Shown: positions 8,476-17,649, counted from the stretch's first letter. The stretch is DNA of 64,000 bases from Lacrimispora indolis DSM 755 (GCF_000526995.1 NZ_AZUI01000001.1:372001-436000), one strand, 5' to 3'. Made by a program: numbers and translations. Notes: a model not told the origin generated them from the sequence alone.

Positions 8476-8972
8476 GATCCGCTCCCTCTGCCATCTGAGA
8501 CCTTTTCATATAACCCGCTCTTGCCGCCATCCTTTTTTAAAAGGCAGATATCACTGATGACCATACCCCGGTCCATTGCCTTGCACATGTCGTATATGGT
8601 AAGCAGCGCGATATTCACCCCGGTCAGGGCTTCCATCTCCACCCCGGTCTTTCCCTGGGTCTTGACCGTGCAGACCGCCTCCACCGAAAGTGTTTCCCGG
8701 TGAAGCACAAAATCCACCGCGCATTTTGTAAGCATCAGCCCATGGCACAGGGGAATCAGTTCAGAGGTTCTCTTCGCCCCCATGATCCCGGCCACCCTGG
8801 CCACTCCCAGGACATCGCCCTTTTTTGCGGTACCAAAGGAAATGGCGTTAAAAACTTCCTCATTGACCGTAATAAACCCATGTGCAACGGCGATCCGGTC
8901 TGTCTCCGCCTTTTCACCTACGTCCACCATGCGGGCGTTTCCCTGTTCATCAAAATGTGTCAGTCCGTTCAT
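8472..8972 (-). CDS. moaC: MoaC, cyclic pyranopterin monophosphate synthase
   Basis: 166 residues. [36 protein letters not shown] and [20 protein letters not shown] are the family's conserved blocks, including the catalytic Lys region KAMDRGMVI near the C-terminus. It completes the first pterin step begun by MoaA, whose gene overlaps its end. An AGGAGG ribosome site lies six bases before the start. The usual MoaC length is about 160. Confidence 0.95.
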   Translation of the reverse strand: MNGLTHFDEQGNARMVDVGEKAETDRIAVAHGFITVNEEVFNAISFGTAKKGDVLGVARVAGIMGAKRTSELIPLCHGLMLTKCAVDFVLHRETLSVEAVCTVKTQGKTGVEMEALTGVNIALLTIYDMCKAMDRGMVISDICLLKKDGGKSGLYEKVSDGRGSGS

Positions 8973-9005
8973 TCTATGCCTCCTGATGAATTTAATCGGT
9001 AGTGT

Positions 9006-10040
9006 CTACCAACCCTTTCCAAAACCGCAGTTTGGATAATAACAGACATCGCAGGAAAGACAGAGTCCTCCCTTTCCCAGCTTGTCAAGGTCTTCCTTTG
9101 TCACCGGATCATCGGCCATGAGTCTTGGAAGCACCAGATCAAATACCGTTCTCTTGGAATACATGACGCATCCGGGAAGCCCTGCTATGGGAATTTTTTT
9201 CCCGTCCTTTCTGTAATAAGAAAGTAAGAACATGGCTCCGGGAAGAACGGGAGCACCGTAGGATATCACCTCTGCCCCTGTATTGCGGATGGCAAGGGGA
9301 GTCTTGTCATCCGGATCAACACTCATCCCTCCGCTGACGAGCACCATATCAGCTCCCTGCCGGATAAATTCAAGGATCGCTGACGTGGTGTGCTCCGGTT
9401 TATCATCGGTGACTGTTTGTCCAAGGATTTTACCACCGAACTCTTCCACCTTTGCCTTTAAAACAGGACCAAAGGAATCCTTTACCCTTCCGTGGAATAC
9501 CTCGCTTCCAGTGGTCACCAGCCCTACCTTTTTGTCCAGGTAAGGCAATATAGCAAAGATCTTCTTTCCGCCGCAAAGGTCTTTGACTTCTTCCATCTTT
9601 TCCTTTTCAATGACAAGAGGAATGATTCTGGTTCCACACAGCTTGTCTCCAGGCTCTACGGGAGTGTTGGGGTGTCTGGAAGCGATCATCATGTTTCCCT
9701 GGCTGTTTATTTTATCCAAAAGTCCGGTATCTATTTTTAACAGGCCCCGAACAGTTGATTTCAATTCAATTTTTCCTTCCTTTGCCTGACTGCGCTCCAT
9801 ATGGTCATTTAAGCAAAGACTGCACAGGATTTCAGCAGCTTCATTTTCATGATACAGGGAATCATCCTTTTCCCATATAAATATATGTTCTTTTCCCATG
9901 GACAGGAGCACCGGAATGTCCTCCTCTGTCACTACATGTCCTTTCCTGAATCTTGCATCCTTTATGACTCCAGGTATGATCTGGGTCATATCGTGGCAGA
10001 GCACCTGCCCCACCGAATCTATGGTTTTGATTTCCTTCAT
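9006..10040 (-). CDS. Molybdopterin-binding protein with cysteine-rich C-terminal tail
   Basis: 344 residues. The C-terminal two thirds hold a MoCF/MoeA-like molybdopterin-binding fold (VGLVTTGSEVFHGRVKD, DMVLVSGGMSVDPDDKTPLA, GLPGCVMYSKRTVFDLVLP). The N-terminal part is a MoeA-like lead-in but shorter than true MoeA (about 400). The protein ends with a C-x2-C-x2-C-x4-C motif, which suggests an iron-sulfur or zinc site. Proteins of this build recur next to moaA/moaC and yqeB/yqeC in clostridia. It may replace MoeA in metal insertion or handle the selenium-containing cofactor; that is inference. Confidence 0.8.
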   Translation of the reverse strand: MKEIKTIDSVGQVLCHDMTQIIPGVIKDARFRKGHVVTEEDIPVLLSMGKEHIFIWEKDDSLYHENEAAEILCSLCLNDHMERSQAKEGKIELKSTVRGLLKIDTGLLDKINSQGNMMIASRHPNTPVEPGDKLCGTRIIPLVIEKEKMEEVKDLCGGKKIFAILPYLDKKVGLVTTGSEVFHGRVKDSFGPVLKAKVEEFGGKILGQTVTDDKPEHTTSAILEFIRQGADMVLVSGGMSVDPDDKTPLAIRNTGAEVISYGAPVLPGAMFLLSYYRKDGKKIPIAGLPGCVMYSKRTVFDLVLPRLMADDPVTKEDLDKLGKGGLCLSCDVCYYPNCGFGKGW

Positions 10041-10132
10041 GTTCCCCTCTCCTTTCGTTCCTTATGGAGCATGTTATTCTCATGTAAGAATATCCCCCCT
10101 GCAAATAAACTCCATATCCTTTCATTATATCA

Positions 10133-10489
10133 TCAGGAAAAATATTTGTAAAATAATTCTTCCGCCGCCGTTTCCACTGCCTGTGAAAAGGCCAGATACT
10201 GCTCTAAGAACTTTTCGCCCTGGGGAGTCAAAACGGTATTTCCTCCGTTTTCTCCTCCTCTTCGTCCTTCCATCAGGGAAAATCCCAGATCCTCTTCCGC
10301 CTTGTTAATGATCTTCCAGGCCTTGGAATAAGCCATATGCAGTTCCTGGCAAGCCGCCGAAAGAGATCCCCTCTCCCTCACCAGCTTCATTAAGTCTGCC
10401 ACCCCGGGACCGAAATTACGCTCTTCATAATAAACACGAAGCTTTAAATGATACTTAAGATTTCTTTCCTGCTGCTTTATTTCTTCCAT
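10133..10489 (-). CDS. ModE-like winged helix protein (HTH only)
   Basis: 118 residues. FGPGVADLMKLVRERGSLSAACQELHMAYSKAWKIINKAEEDLG is the LysR/ModE-type winged helix seen at the N-terminus of ModE, and GGENGGNTVLTPQGEKFLE is the typical wing. The molybdate-binding TOBE domain of full ModE is missing, so it probably senses something else or works with a partner. It overlaps the end of yqeC by 35 bases, an unusually long overlap, and sits inside the cofactor operon. Likely an autoregulator of the molybdenum/selenium genes (inference). Confidence 0.8.
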   Translation of the reverse strand: MEEIKQQERNLKYHLKLRVYYEERNFGPGVADLMKLVRERGSLSAACQELHMAYSKAWKIINKAEEDLGFSLMEGRRGGENGGNTVLTPQGEKFLEQYLAFSQAVETAAEELFYKYFS

Positions 10490-11297
10490 TCTGATCCTTC
10501 TCTATGGTAAAAAAACTGGTCATCACACAACGTCCGGTCCATTCTTCCCCCAGGGATTCCACAATGCGGATCCCGTCGGATATCCTGGCTTCATTATCGG
10601 CTTTATTCAGCAAAATCCGGTACTCCATGGATTCTGCTCCCTTTCTGGTCCCCTGGCTGCTTATAAGGATTCTGCCGGCCTGGGCCGGGGTGATCAGACT
10701 ATTTTCCGTCTGCCAGCCAAATGCCTGTTCTGCAAGCTCCCACCGGAAGCACTTTTCTTCCCAGGGACAGCCTATGGCATCCAGTCCGGCACATCCGATC
10801 ACCACATGGGTGCCTTTTAAAAGCACAGGCTCCCCTTCCCTTGGGATCTTCAGAGGCAGGCGTTTTGCTCCATCTGCCTCTACCAGAAGCACGTCTGCAA
10901 GATCCGGAAGCTGCTCCATTTCCCGGAGATCCATGCCTTTTAACTTTCCCCCGGCTGCAGACTGTCCTGTTACCAGAACCTGGCCCACCCGGTCAGAATG
11001 CCGTTTTTCCCGGCCCTTTAGAAATTCTTTAACGGTTTCAGCCCGGTCTGCCGGCACTACCTCCCGGTCCTCAGGACAAAAGATATGGGTGCTGGTGGTG
11101 ACGATCACGCGTTTTCCCATGTGAGCCAGCTCATCAGCCAGGGAATACATGGCGCTGGTCTTACCGCCGCCGCCGGTAAAGGAAATGACCATATGGTCCT
11201 TAAGCGGAAACCCCAGGGCTTCCCACAGGGAAGTCCTCCTGGTCACGACCGGTTTTCCCTCCTGGTTTTTCATGGTATAAACACTTTTTGCACCCAT
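10455..11297 (-). CDS. yqeC: YqeC, selenium cofactor biosynthesis protein
   Basis: 280 residues. HMVISFTGGGGKTSAMYSLA is the P-loop-like start of the YqeC family, followed by KRVIVTTSTHIFCPE and DVLLVEADGAKRLPLK. YqeC was linked to selenium-dependent molybdenum hydroxylases because it travels with yqeB, selD and mocA. The P-loop suggests nucleotide-driven chemistry, but its reaction is not established. The start codon overlaps the hydantoinase stop by one base (TAATG), and its end overlaps the ModE-like gene, so all three are translationally linked. Confidence 0.85.
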   Translation of the reverse strand: MGAKSVYTMKNQEGKPVVTRRTSLWEALGFPLKDHMVISFTGGGGKTSAMYSLADELAHMGKRVIVTTSTHIFCPEDREVVPADRAETVKEFLKGREKRHSDRVGQVLVTGQSAAGGKLKGMDLREMEQLPDLADVLLVEADGAKRLPLKIPREGEPVLLKGTHVVIGCAGLDAIGCPWEEKCFRWELAEQAFGWQTENSLITPAQAGRILISSQGTRKGAESMEYRILLNKADNEARISDGIRIVESLGEEWTGRCVMTSFFTIEKDQNGRNKAAGKKS

Positions 11298-12679
11298 TAG
11301 TACAACTCCATACGCCTATTTCTATTGACATAGGAACCTGTTTTCTCCAATACCACCTGACCGTCTTTTGCAGCCAGATTTCCCTTTAAGAATACAAGCT
11401 CAGCCTTTCCCTTGACATCAGTTCCCTCAAAGGGGCAATAATCCACATTTGCCACCTGATTTTCCACGGATATTGTCCACTGGACATCAGGATTCCACAC
11501 CACGATATCCCCATCGCTTCCAGGAGCAATGGCGCCCTTCCGGGGATAAACGCCATAAAGCTTTGCCGCATTTTCAGACAGCAGCCTGCACATCTGCTCC
11601 AGCTTTAAGTTGTGCTCCAGGACTCCAAAGCTGTACATGAGGACCGGACGGGATTCCACTCCAGGCATTCCGTTTGGAATCTTTGTAAAGTCCTCTTTTC
11701 CCGCCGCCTTCTGGCTGGTGGTAAAGCTGCAGTGATCCGTTGCTATGGTCTGGATATGATTCTTAAGAATGGCATTCCACAGCCTGATGCAGTCCTTTTC
11801 CTTCTTAATGGTGGGGGAGATCACATATTTGCTGCCTTCAAAGCCGGGAAGGTCATAAACACTTTCATTCATAAGCAGATACTGAGGGCAGGTTTCCAGA
11901 TAAACTTCCTGGCCCCTCTCTCTGGCATATTTCACTTCCTGATAACCCTCTCCGGAGCTTAAGTGAACGATGATCACCGGAGTATCCGCAAGGCCGGAGA
12001 TTTTTAACAGCCTGCCGATTGCTTCCGCCTCTACTGGGGCGGGTCTGGTTTTCTTATGGGCGCTGACAGATAAATTTCCCTTTGCTTTCTCTTCTTCTTT
12101 CAGTGCTTCTATGATTCCCATGTTTTCACAATGAACGCCGGCAATTCCGCCTACTTCCTTTAACCGCTTCAGTACCTGATAGATCTTCTTATCACTTAAG
12201 TACATTTCATCGTAAGTCATGTAAAGTTTAAAAGAGGTCACGCCGTTTTCAACGATTTCTTCCAATTCCTTGCTGACAGCGGGATTCCAGTCGGAAATGG
12301 CCAGATGAAAGCCATAATCACAGGATGCGTTCCCATCCGCCTTTTTATGCCAGTTTTCCAGGGCCTTTTCCAGAGTTTCTCCCTGATACTGGGTGGCAAA
12401 ATCAATGATCATGGTGGTTCCGCCTGACAGCGCGGCCTTTGTTCCCGTTTCAAAATTATCCGCTGTCACGGTTCCTGCCACATGGAGATCAAAATGAGTG
12501 TGGGCATCGATAAACCCGGGGAACAAAAGCTTTCCTGTTACGTCAATGACATTTGCTCCCTCCGCCTGGATTTCCGGTTCCACTGCCTGGATCTTTCCTT
12601 CATCCATGAGAACATCCGCCTGAATGACGCCGCTTCCCGAAACTACGGTTCCGCCCTTTAATAGGGTTTTCATAAACAT
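11297..12679 (-). CDS. hydA: Dihydropyrimidinase/D-hydantoinase-type hydrolase (HyuA/YgeZ type)
   Basis: 460 residues. Metal ligands are visible in order: HTHFDLH, the Lys expected to be carboxylated in SFKLYMTY, GVHCEN, IVHLSSGEG and ATDHCSF. The family hydrolyses cyclic amides such as dihydropyrimidines and hydantoins. Its place between ygfK and yqeC matches E. coli ygeZ (hyuA), one of the genes needed for anaerobic urate breakdown in gut bacteria; a cyclic ureide from purine ring opening is the likely substrate (inference). The start may be this ATG or the next in-frame one six bases on; both are near a GGAAG ribosome site. Confidence 0.88.
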   Translation of the reverse strand: MFMKTLLKGGTVVSGSGVIQADVLMDEGKIQAVEPEIQAEGANVIDVTGKLLFPGFIDAHTHFDLHVAGTVTADNFETGTKAALSGGTTMIIDFATQYQGETLEKALENWHKKADGNASCDYGFHLAISDWNPAVSKELEEIVENGVTSFKLYMTYDEMYLSDKKIYQVLKRLKEVGGIAGVHCENMGIIEALKEEEKAKGNLSVSAHKKTRPAPVEAEAIGRLLKISGLADTPVIIVHLSSGEGYQEVKYARERGQEVYLETCPQYLLMNESVYDLPGFEGSKYVISPTIKKEKDCIRLWNAILKNHIQTIATDHCSFTTSQKAAGKEDFTKIPNGMPGVESRPVLMYSFGVLEHNLKLEQMCRLLSENAAKLYGVYPRKGAIAPGSDGDIVVWNPDVQWTISVENQVANVDYCPFEGTDVKGKAELVFLKGNLAAKDGQVVLEKTGSYVNRNRRMELY

Positions 12680-12756
12680 CTACTTCCTTTCTTTTCGCTG
12701 TCTCAGCCTTTTTACGGCCCGCTCTCTGATTCCGTGGGATGGCTGTTTTCATCTAT

Positions 12757-12826
12757 TCCGCCCGTCTTTCCAGGGCAATGCCCGCCCCGCTTTATCGGGC
12801 GTAAAGGGATCCCTGGAAGGAGGTTC
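12757..12826 (+). repeat. Dispersed hairpin element, copy A (long form)
   Basis: This copy lies in the gap between ygfK and the hydantoinase gene. It contains GCCCG/CGGGC arms and a CCAGGG ... CCCTGGAAGG pair. It shares its ends with the in-frame addA copy at 40242-40335 and the shorter copies at 46.9-50.7 kb. Confidence 0.65.
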
Positions 12827-12843
12827 ATCTGCCAAGATTGAAA

Positions 12844-12877
12844 GGCGCAGGGAGAAAGCTGCTTCTCCGACTGCGCC
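12844..12877. other. Intercistronic hairpin between ygfK and the hydantoinase gene
   Basis: GGCGCAG (12844-12850) pairs with CTGCGCC (12871-12877), with an inner GGAGAA/TTCTCC pairing. No T-run follows on the minus strand, so it is more likely an mRNA-stability or attenuation structure than a full terminator. Confidence 0.5.
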
Positions 12878-12925
12878 GATTCATTTCCAATACAATTACT
12901 TTTTCTTTTTACTTCAGGATATTGA

Positions 12926-15916
12926 CTATCCTAAAATATAATCATACTCTTTGCAGACAGTTTCCATGACTTTTCTAAGCCCATCGGGAATTACGCTGTC
13001 CTTTTCACCGGCTTTCCAGGTAAGAATGTTTCCAAGGTACCGCACCTTGCAGGCAATCTCTGCCTTATCCATTACAACAAAGCCTTCGTTCTTGCTGTTT
13101 TCCATATCAGCCTCGTTAGCGAATAAGGTGAACTTATCTAAGTAAGGAGCGCTGTCATATGGACAGAAGCTCTTACAGTTTCCGCACTCGTTGCACATAT
13201 AGTCCACATGAACGATCTGGTGCATGGATAATCCAGGAATATTCAAGGCCAGGTTTGCACGGTTTGGACAGACTTCCGCGCAGTTTTCACAGACATTAGA
13301 ACAGCCAAGGCATCTGGAGCCTTCTACCGTATATTCCTTGGTTCCTTCAAGAATACCGCGTTTATCATAAATCGTGCCTAAGTTGTCCACTGTATCATCA
13401 AAGTCAACAGCAGCCTTTTTGCCTAAAATTGCTTCAGCAGCCATGCGGGCATCTCTCATGGCCTCTACAACAGTAGCCGGTCCATAAAGTCCGTCGCCTA
13501 CCACGTAAACACCAGATACGCTGGTCTCCAGAGTTTCCTCGTTTACAAGAACTTTGCCGCGGTTGCTTACATGAATGCCGTTAGCCTCATAGAATTCTGT
13601 AGGAACCTGCTCGCCAACTGCTGCGATCACGGTATCTGCAGGAATTTCCACTGTTTCCTCTGTTTCTACAATGCCCCTTCTGCCGGTAGCATCGGTATCG
13701 GAAAGCTTCATCACCTTGCAAAGGAGTTTTCCGTTCTTAAGCTCTACAGGAGACAGCAATTCCTTGAATTCCACGCCGTCTTCCAGTGCCATCTCTAACT
13801 CTTCCTCATCTGCCGGCATGTAACGTTTTGTTCTCCGGTAAACCAGGTAGGAATGCTCCACACCTTCCGTTCTCTTAACCGCTCTTGCCGTATCCATGGC
13901 AGTGTTTCCGCCGCCAATGACTACCACGTTCTTGCCAATGTCCAATTTTCCGTCAGCAGCCTTAAACTGAGCAAGGAAATCCAGAGCATTGATCGTTTCT
14001 CCTGCCTCAAGCTTTAACACACCTGGCTTGGAAGCGCCGGTGGCAAGGATAATATAATCAAAGCCTTCCTTCTTTAAGGCTTCTAAATCTGTTACTTCCG
14101 TATTGTATCTTACCTCAGCTCCATATGCCAGAGACAGAACTGCATCCTTGTCAATTGCCTCATCAGAAATACGGAATCCAGGGATCACATGCTTCACTAC
14201 GCCGCCAAGGGTGCCGGTCTTCTCAAAAATAGTTGCAGGCATGCCGTTCTTTGTGAGGAAGTATGCAGCTGCAAGGCCAGCCGGGCCGCCGCCGATCACT
14301 GCTGTCTTTTTGCCCTTAAGTTCTCCTGCCTCGATCTCCTTCATAAACGCATCATAGCCGCCTTCTGCACAGACCAGCTTGACACCGCGGATGTTAACCG
14401 GATCTTCATAATAGTTCCGGTTGCACTTGCCCATACAGTTATGGGCACAGATAGTCCCGGTTATGAATGGAAGGGGATTCTTCTCTGCGATCACTTTCAT
14501 GGCGTCTTCGTATTTCCCTGCGCCGGAAAGCTGTAAATAGGTAGTAATATCCTGATGGATCGGACATGCGTCCTTACACGGAGCCACATAGCAGTCAATA
14601 AGGGGAACACTCTTTGCCATCTTCCTGATAGGAAGTGGTTTTACTGCCTTTCTGTGATGAGGATCATGAATGGAATCCTCTGCCAGCTTAGCCGTTTTTA
14701 CCGGATCAACTCCCGTAAACTCCACATTGCCGCCTTCCAGCTTCTCTGCGATCTGTAAAAGCCTCTGATAGCCGCCTGGTTTTAAAAGAGTGGTGGCAAC
14801 GGTTACCGGCCAGATTCCTGCATCTACAATTGCCTTGATGTTGTGGTAATCCGCACCGCCTGAGAAGGAAATTCTTAATTTTCCGTCAAATTCCTTTGCC
14901 AGCTTGGCTGCCAGTGAAATGGAAAGGGGATATAAGGACTTTCCGGACATATACATCTCTTCACTTGGAAGCTCGTTGTTTCTTACATCAACAGGGAAGG
15001 TGTTGGTGATCTTCACGCCGAATTCCAAGTTCTTTTTCTCTGCCAGAGCCATAAGGGTCTTTAACATGGGAACCGCATCCTCATACTGTAAGTCATCAAG
15101 GAAGTGGAAATCGCCGAATGCGATATAATCATATCCCATATCATCCATGGTCTTTCTTGCAAATTCGTAGCCAAGAAGAGTCGGGTTGCACTTAATAAAG
15201 GTGTTCAGTCCTTTTTCTTCGATCAGATAAGTTGCAATTCTCTGAATCTCCTGAGGAGGACATCCGTGGAGTGTGGAAAGGGTCACGGAATTGCAGATCT
15301 CAGAAGGAATGTTCTCAATGTCCTCTTTGGTCACATTCTTAAATAAGTCCATATGATCCAGGAGATAGCTCTTGCAGGATTTAAATATTTCCGTATCCTT
15401 TGCATCCTTCATGGAATCAATGAAGCTGTTAATCTTAGGAGATTTGATTCCCTCTAAGTCATAGCCCACGCTCATGTTGAACTGGAAGCCGTCCATAGCT
15501 CCAAGGCCGTATTCCTTGGCAATGATGTGAAGCAGGATCCATGCCTTGATATATTCGTCCTGAGCCTGGGGAACATAAAGCTCCGTAGACCACTCACAGT
15601 TATAGCACTCATCATCTGCCCTGATACATGGTTTGCTTACAGGCAGATCCTCTCCGTCTAAAATCTGAACAGTCTTTAACTCAAAGAAACGGCTGCCTGA
15701 ATAATAGGAAGCCACAATGTTCTGAGTAAGCTGGGTATGAGGGCCTGCTGCCGGTCCCATTGGTGTTTCTAAGGTGCGTCCGAAAATTTTCCTGTTGTCT
15801 TTCTTATCCGCCTTATAAGGTCTGTAGACTCCGAAAACAGTCCCGCTGTTATCATGTTCCTTTACGATCCAGTCCACTAACTGCTCAAATGGCATTGGTG
15901 TCATTCTATCTCCCAT
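12926..15916 (-). CDS. ygfK: YgfK, Fe-S flavoprotein of anaerobic purine breakdown (annotated as putative selenate reductase subunit)
   Basis: 996 residues. The N-terminal half (to about 430) resembles a dihydroorotate-dehydrogenase-type barrel (GRTLETPMGPAAGPHTQL, LHGCPPQEIQ). Next comes a glutamate-synthase-small-subunit-like part with Cys motifs CKDACPIHQD and CAHNCMGKC, an FAD site GGGPAGLAAA and an NAD(P) site GGGNTAMDTAR. The C-terminus has ferredoxin-like clusters CLGCSNVCENCAEVC and CNECGNCKSFC. YgfK is one of the E. coli genes required for anaerobic urate use; the older 'selenate reductase' label rests on genetics. The layout suggests NAD(P)H-fed reduction of a purine-derived ring (inference). 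The start has AGGAGG six bases upstream. Confidence 0.92.
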   Translation of the reverse strand: MGDRMTPMPFEQLVDWIVKEHDNSGTVFGVYRPYKADKKDNRKIFGRTLETPMGPAAGPHTQLTQNIVASYYSGSRFFELKTVQILDGEDLPVSKPCIRADDECYNCEWSTELYVPQAQDEYIKAWILLHIIAKEYGLGAMDGFQFNMSVGYDLEGIKSPKINSFIDSMKDAKDTEIFKSCKSYLLDHMDLFKNVTKEDIENIPSEICNSVTLSTLHGCPPQEIQRIATYLIEEKGLNTFIKCNPTLLGYEFARKTMDDMGYDYIAFGDFHFLDDLQYEDAVPMLKTLMALAEKKNLEFGVKITNTFPVDVRNNELPSEEMYMSGKSLYPLSISLAAKLAKEFDGKLRISFSGGADYHNIKAIVDAGIWPVTVATTLLKPGGYQRLLQIAEKLEGGNVEFTGVDPVKTAKLAEDSIHDPHHRKAVKPLPIRKMAKSVPLIDCYVAPCKDACPIHQDITTYLQLSGAGKYEDAMKVIAEKNPLPFITGTICAHNCMGKCNRNYYEDPVNIRGVKLVCAEGGYDAFMKEIEAGELKGKKTAVIGGGPAGLAAAYFLTKNGMPATIFEKTGTLGGVVKHVIPGFRISDEAIDKDAVLSLAYGAEVRYNTEVTDLEALKKEGFDYIILATGASKPGVLKLEAGETINALDFLAQFKAADGKLDIGKNVVVIGGGNTAMDTARAVKRTEGVEHSYLVYRRTKRYMPADEEELEMALEDGVEFKELLSPVELKNGKLLCKVMKLSDTDATGRRGIVETEETVEIPADTVIAAVGEQVPTEFYEANGIHVSNRGKVLVNEETLETSVSGVYVVGDGLYGPATVVEAMRDARMAAEAILGKKAAVDFDDTVDNLGTIYDKRGILEGTKEYTVEGSRCLGCSNVCENCAEVCPNRANLALNIPGLSMHQIVHVDYMCNECGNCKSFCPYDSAPYLDKFTLFANEADMENSKNEGFVVMDKAEIACKVRYLGNILTWKAGEKDSVIPDGLRKVMETVCKEYDYILG

Positions 15917-16022
15917 TTTTTACCTCCTGTAACGGGGTTGTCCGCAGACTGATCCTGCAAACAACCCTCGATGAATATTCTATCCTGTAGATTTTACATT
16001 TTTTCTGAATTTTATGAAAATA

Positions 16023-17357
16023 TTATCTGGAATTGATTCGTTTTGCCAATTCGGCTGCTGCCTGTCTGCAGTCTGCCATCACCTTTTCTTCGTCAACGGC
16101 TGTAAGGATACGATCCTTCATCAGCACTTTGCCGTTGCCTACGGTGGTCACTACGCTGCGTCCTGTCATTCCGAAAAGGATATGGCTGTTGCAGTTATCC
16201 CCATTCATGGGCGTCAGCGGAATGTAGTCGGTAACGATGACATCTGCTGCTGCACCTTCTTTTAAAACGCCTAAAGGCTTCTTAAAGTAACGGCCTGCAA
16301 TTTTTGCATTTCCTTCAAACAGCATCTTGGGAACCTCTCCCCATGCTGCATTAGGATCGCATAAATGATGCTTATGAAGAACGTTAGCTACCTTGTAGGA
16401 CTCTGTCATGTCATGGGTATAACCATCGGTTCCAAGACCTGTTAAGATACCTCTGTGTACCAGTTCCATGGTGGGAGGGCATCCGCATGCATTGCCCATA
16501 TTGGATTCTGGATTGTGAACTACCATGGTATCCGTATCTTTAATTAACTGCATCTCGTGAGGATTGATGTAGATACAGTGTCCAAGGAGGGTTTTCTCTC
16601 CCAGGATATTGCAGTCCATCAGACGGTCTACGATCCGCTTGCCGTATTTCTTAAGACAGTCGTGAAGATCTTCGATTCCCTCTGCCACGTGAATGTGGTA
16701 ACCAACGCCTTCCGGCTTGTGGGAAGCTGCAAGCTCCATGGTCTCGTCAGAGATGGTGAACTGAGCGTGCATGCCCATCATTCCTGCAATCATATCGCTG
16801 TCATCTGCCAGAGCGTGCTTGATGAATGCCTCGTTCTCCAGAACCGCTTCCTTTGCTTTGTCCTTGCCATCACGGTCGGAAACCTCATAGCAAAGGCAGG
16901 AACGGACGCCGGTTTCTTTTGCAGCCTCTTCGATCTTAAATAAGGAATCCGTAATGTGTCCGAAGCTTGCATGATGGTCAAAGGTGGTTGTCACACCGTT
17001 CTTAATAGAATCGATGTAAGTTGCCATGGCGCTTAACCTTGTCTCTTCCAATGTGAGATTGCGGTCAATGGTCCACCACATTCCGTCAAGAATCTCCAGA
17101 AATCCATGGGGATCATATCCATTAATGCTTAAGCCTCTGGCAAAAGAACTGTAAATATGCTCGTGGGCATTGATAAAGGCTGGCATGATAACCCCGCCCT
17201 TTGCATCAATATACTCCGCATCTGGATATTCTTTTTTAATTTCTTCTGTGGTTCCGACCTTACGGATCACACCCTCTTCCATTGCAACCGCACCGTTCTC
17301 AAAAAACGGATTTTGAGGGTCTCTTGTAATCATTCTTCCATTACCGATAACAAGCAT
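16023..17357 (-). CDS. ssnA: SsnA, putative aminohydrolase of anaerobic purine breakdown
   Basis: 444 residues from the start chosen here. The frame extends to an ATG at 17390, but that has no ribosome site, whereas AAGGAG lies eight bases before 17357, and E. coli SsnA is of similar length (442). Amidohydrolase metal and active-site blocks are clear: NAHEHIYSSFARG, GMHAQFTIS, IHVAEG, LGHCIYI and GLGTDGYTHDM. It is the first gene of the 12-gene minus-strand run with ygfK 106 bases downstream. SsnA belongs to the gene set for oxygen-independent urate breakdown; the exact ring-opening or deamination step is not settled. Confidence 0.92.
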   Translation of the reverse strand: MLVIGNGRMITRDPQNPFFENGAVAMEEGVIRKVGTTEEIKKEYPDAEYIDAKGGVIMPAFINAHEHIYSSFARGLSINGYDPHGFLEILDGMWWTIDRNLTLEETRLSAMATYIDSIKNGVTTTFDHHASFGHITDSLFKIEEAAKETGVRSCLCYEVSDRDGKDKAKEAVLENEAFIKHALADDSDMIAGMMGMHAQFTISDETMELAASHKPEGVGYHIHVAEGIEDLHDCLKKYGKRIVDRLMDCNILGEKTLLGHCIYINPHEMQLIKDTDTMVVHNPESNMGNACGCPPTMELVHRGILTGLGTDGYTHDMTESYKVANVLHKHHLCDPNAAWGEVPKMLFEGNAKIAGRYFKKPLGVLKEGAAADVIVTDYIPLTPMNGDNCNSHILFGMTGRSVVTTVGNGKVLMKDRILTAVDEEKVMADCRQAAAELAKRINSR

Positions 17358-17425
17358 GTTTCCATCTCCTTTTTTCGATTTTTTTAACATAATTTAAGTG
17401 AAATCTTAAAATTTTCAACTGTACA

Positions 17426-17451
17426 AACCTCACATAGGTTCTTCCCCTATG
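17426..17451 (-). promoter_or_regulatory. Competing hairpins in the ssnA leader
   Basis: On the ssnA transcript CATAGG (17451-17446) can pair with CCTATG (17438-17433), or AACCT (17440-17436) can pair with AGGTT (17430-17426). Both use the same CCT, so only one can form. Such mutually exclusive stems are typical of leader-based control, but no known riboswitch class was recognised and no T-run follows. Confidence 0.35.
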
Positions 17452-17541
17452 GCTGCACTTTATTTTCGCAACCTGCTTATACTCACTCTCATAATTCGCC
17501 ATTTTCTATACAGATTACACCATAAATTCCTTACTGAGTAC

Positions 17542-17570
17542 AGTGTATCATTTCATATAAAGAAATGCAA
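17542..17570 (-). promoter_or_regulatory. ssnA: Candidate promoter of the ssnA-ygfK-...-mocA operon
   Basis: On the minus strand TTGCAT (17565-17570) and TACACT (17542-17547) are separated by 17 bases. The same -10 sequence occurs at the oppA promoter in this window. It would give a leader of about 180 bases. Confidence 0.5.
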
Positions 17571-17621
17571 GTCAAAATTCAAAAAAAATTTAGAGAACCT
17601 AAAAAATTTTTAGAAAACCAC

Positions 17622-17649
17622 TTGAAATTTTAATTTTTTATGCTATGAT
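17622..17649 (+). promoter_or_regulatory. Candidate promoter of the YheO-type regulator/ygeX operon
   Basis: TTGAAA (17622-17627), a 16-base spacer and TATGAT (17644-17649) lie 36 bases before the start codon. A perfect 15-base palindrome (17599-17613) sits just upstream of the -35 box and could be the regulator's own binding site. Confidence 0.55.
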
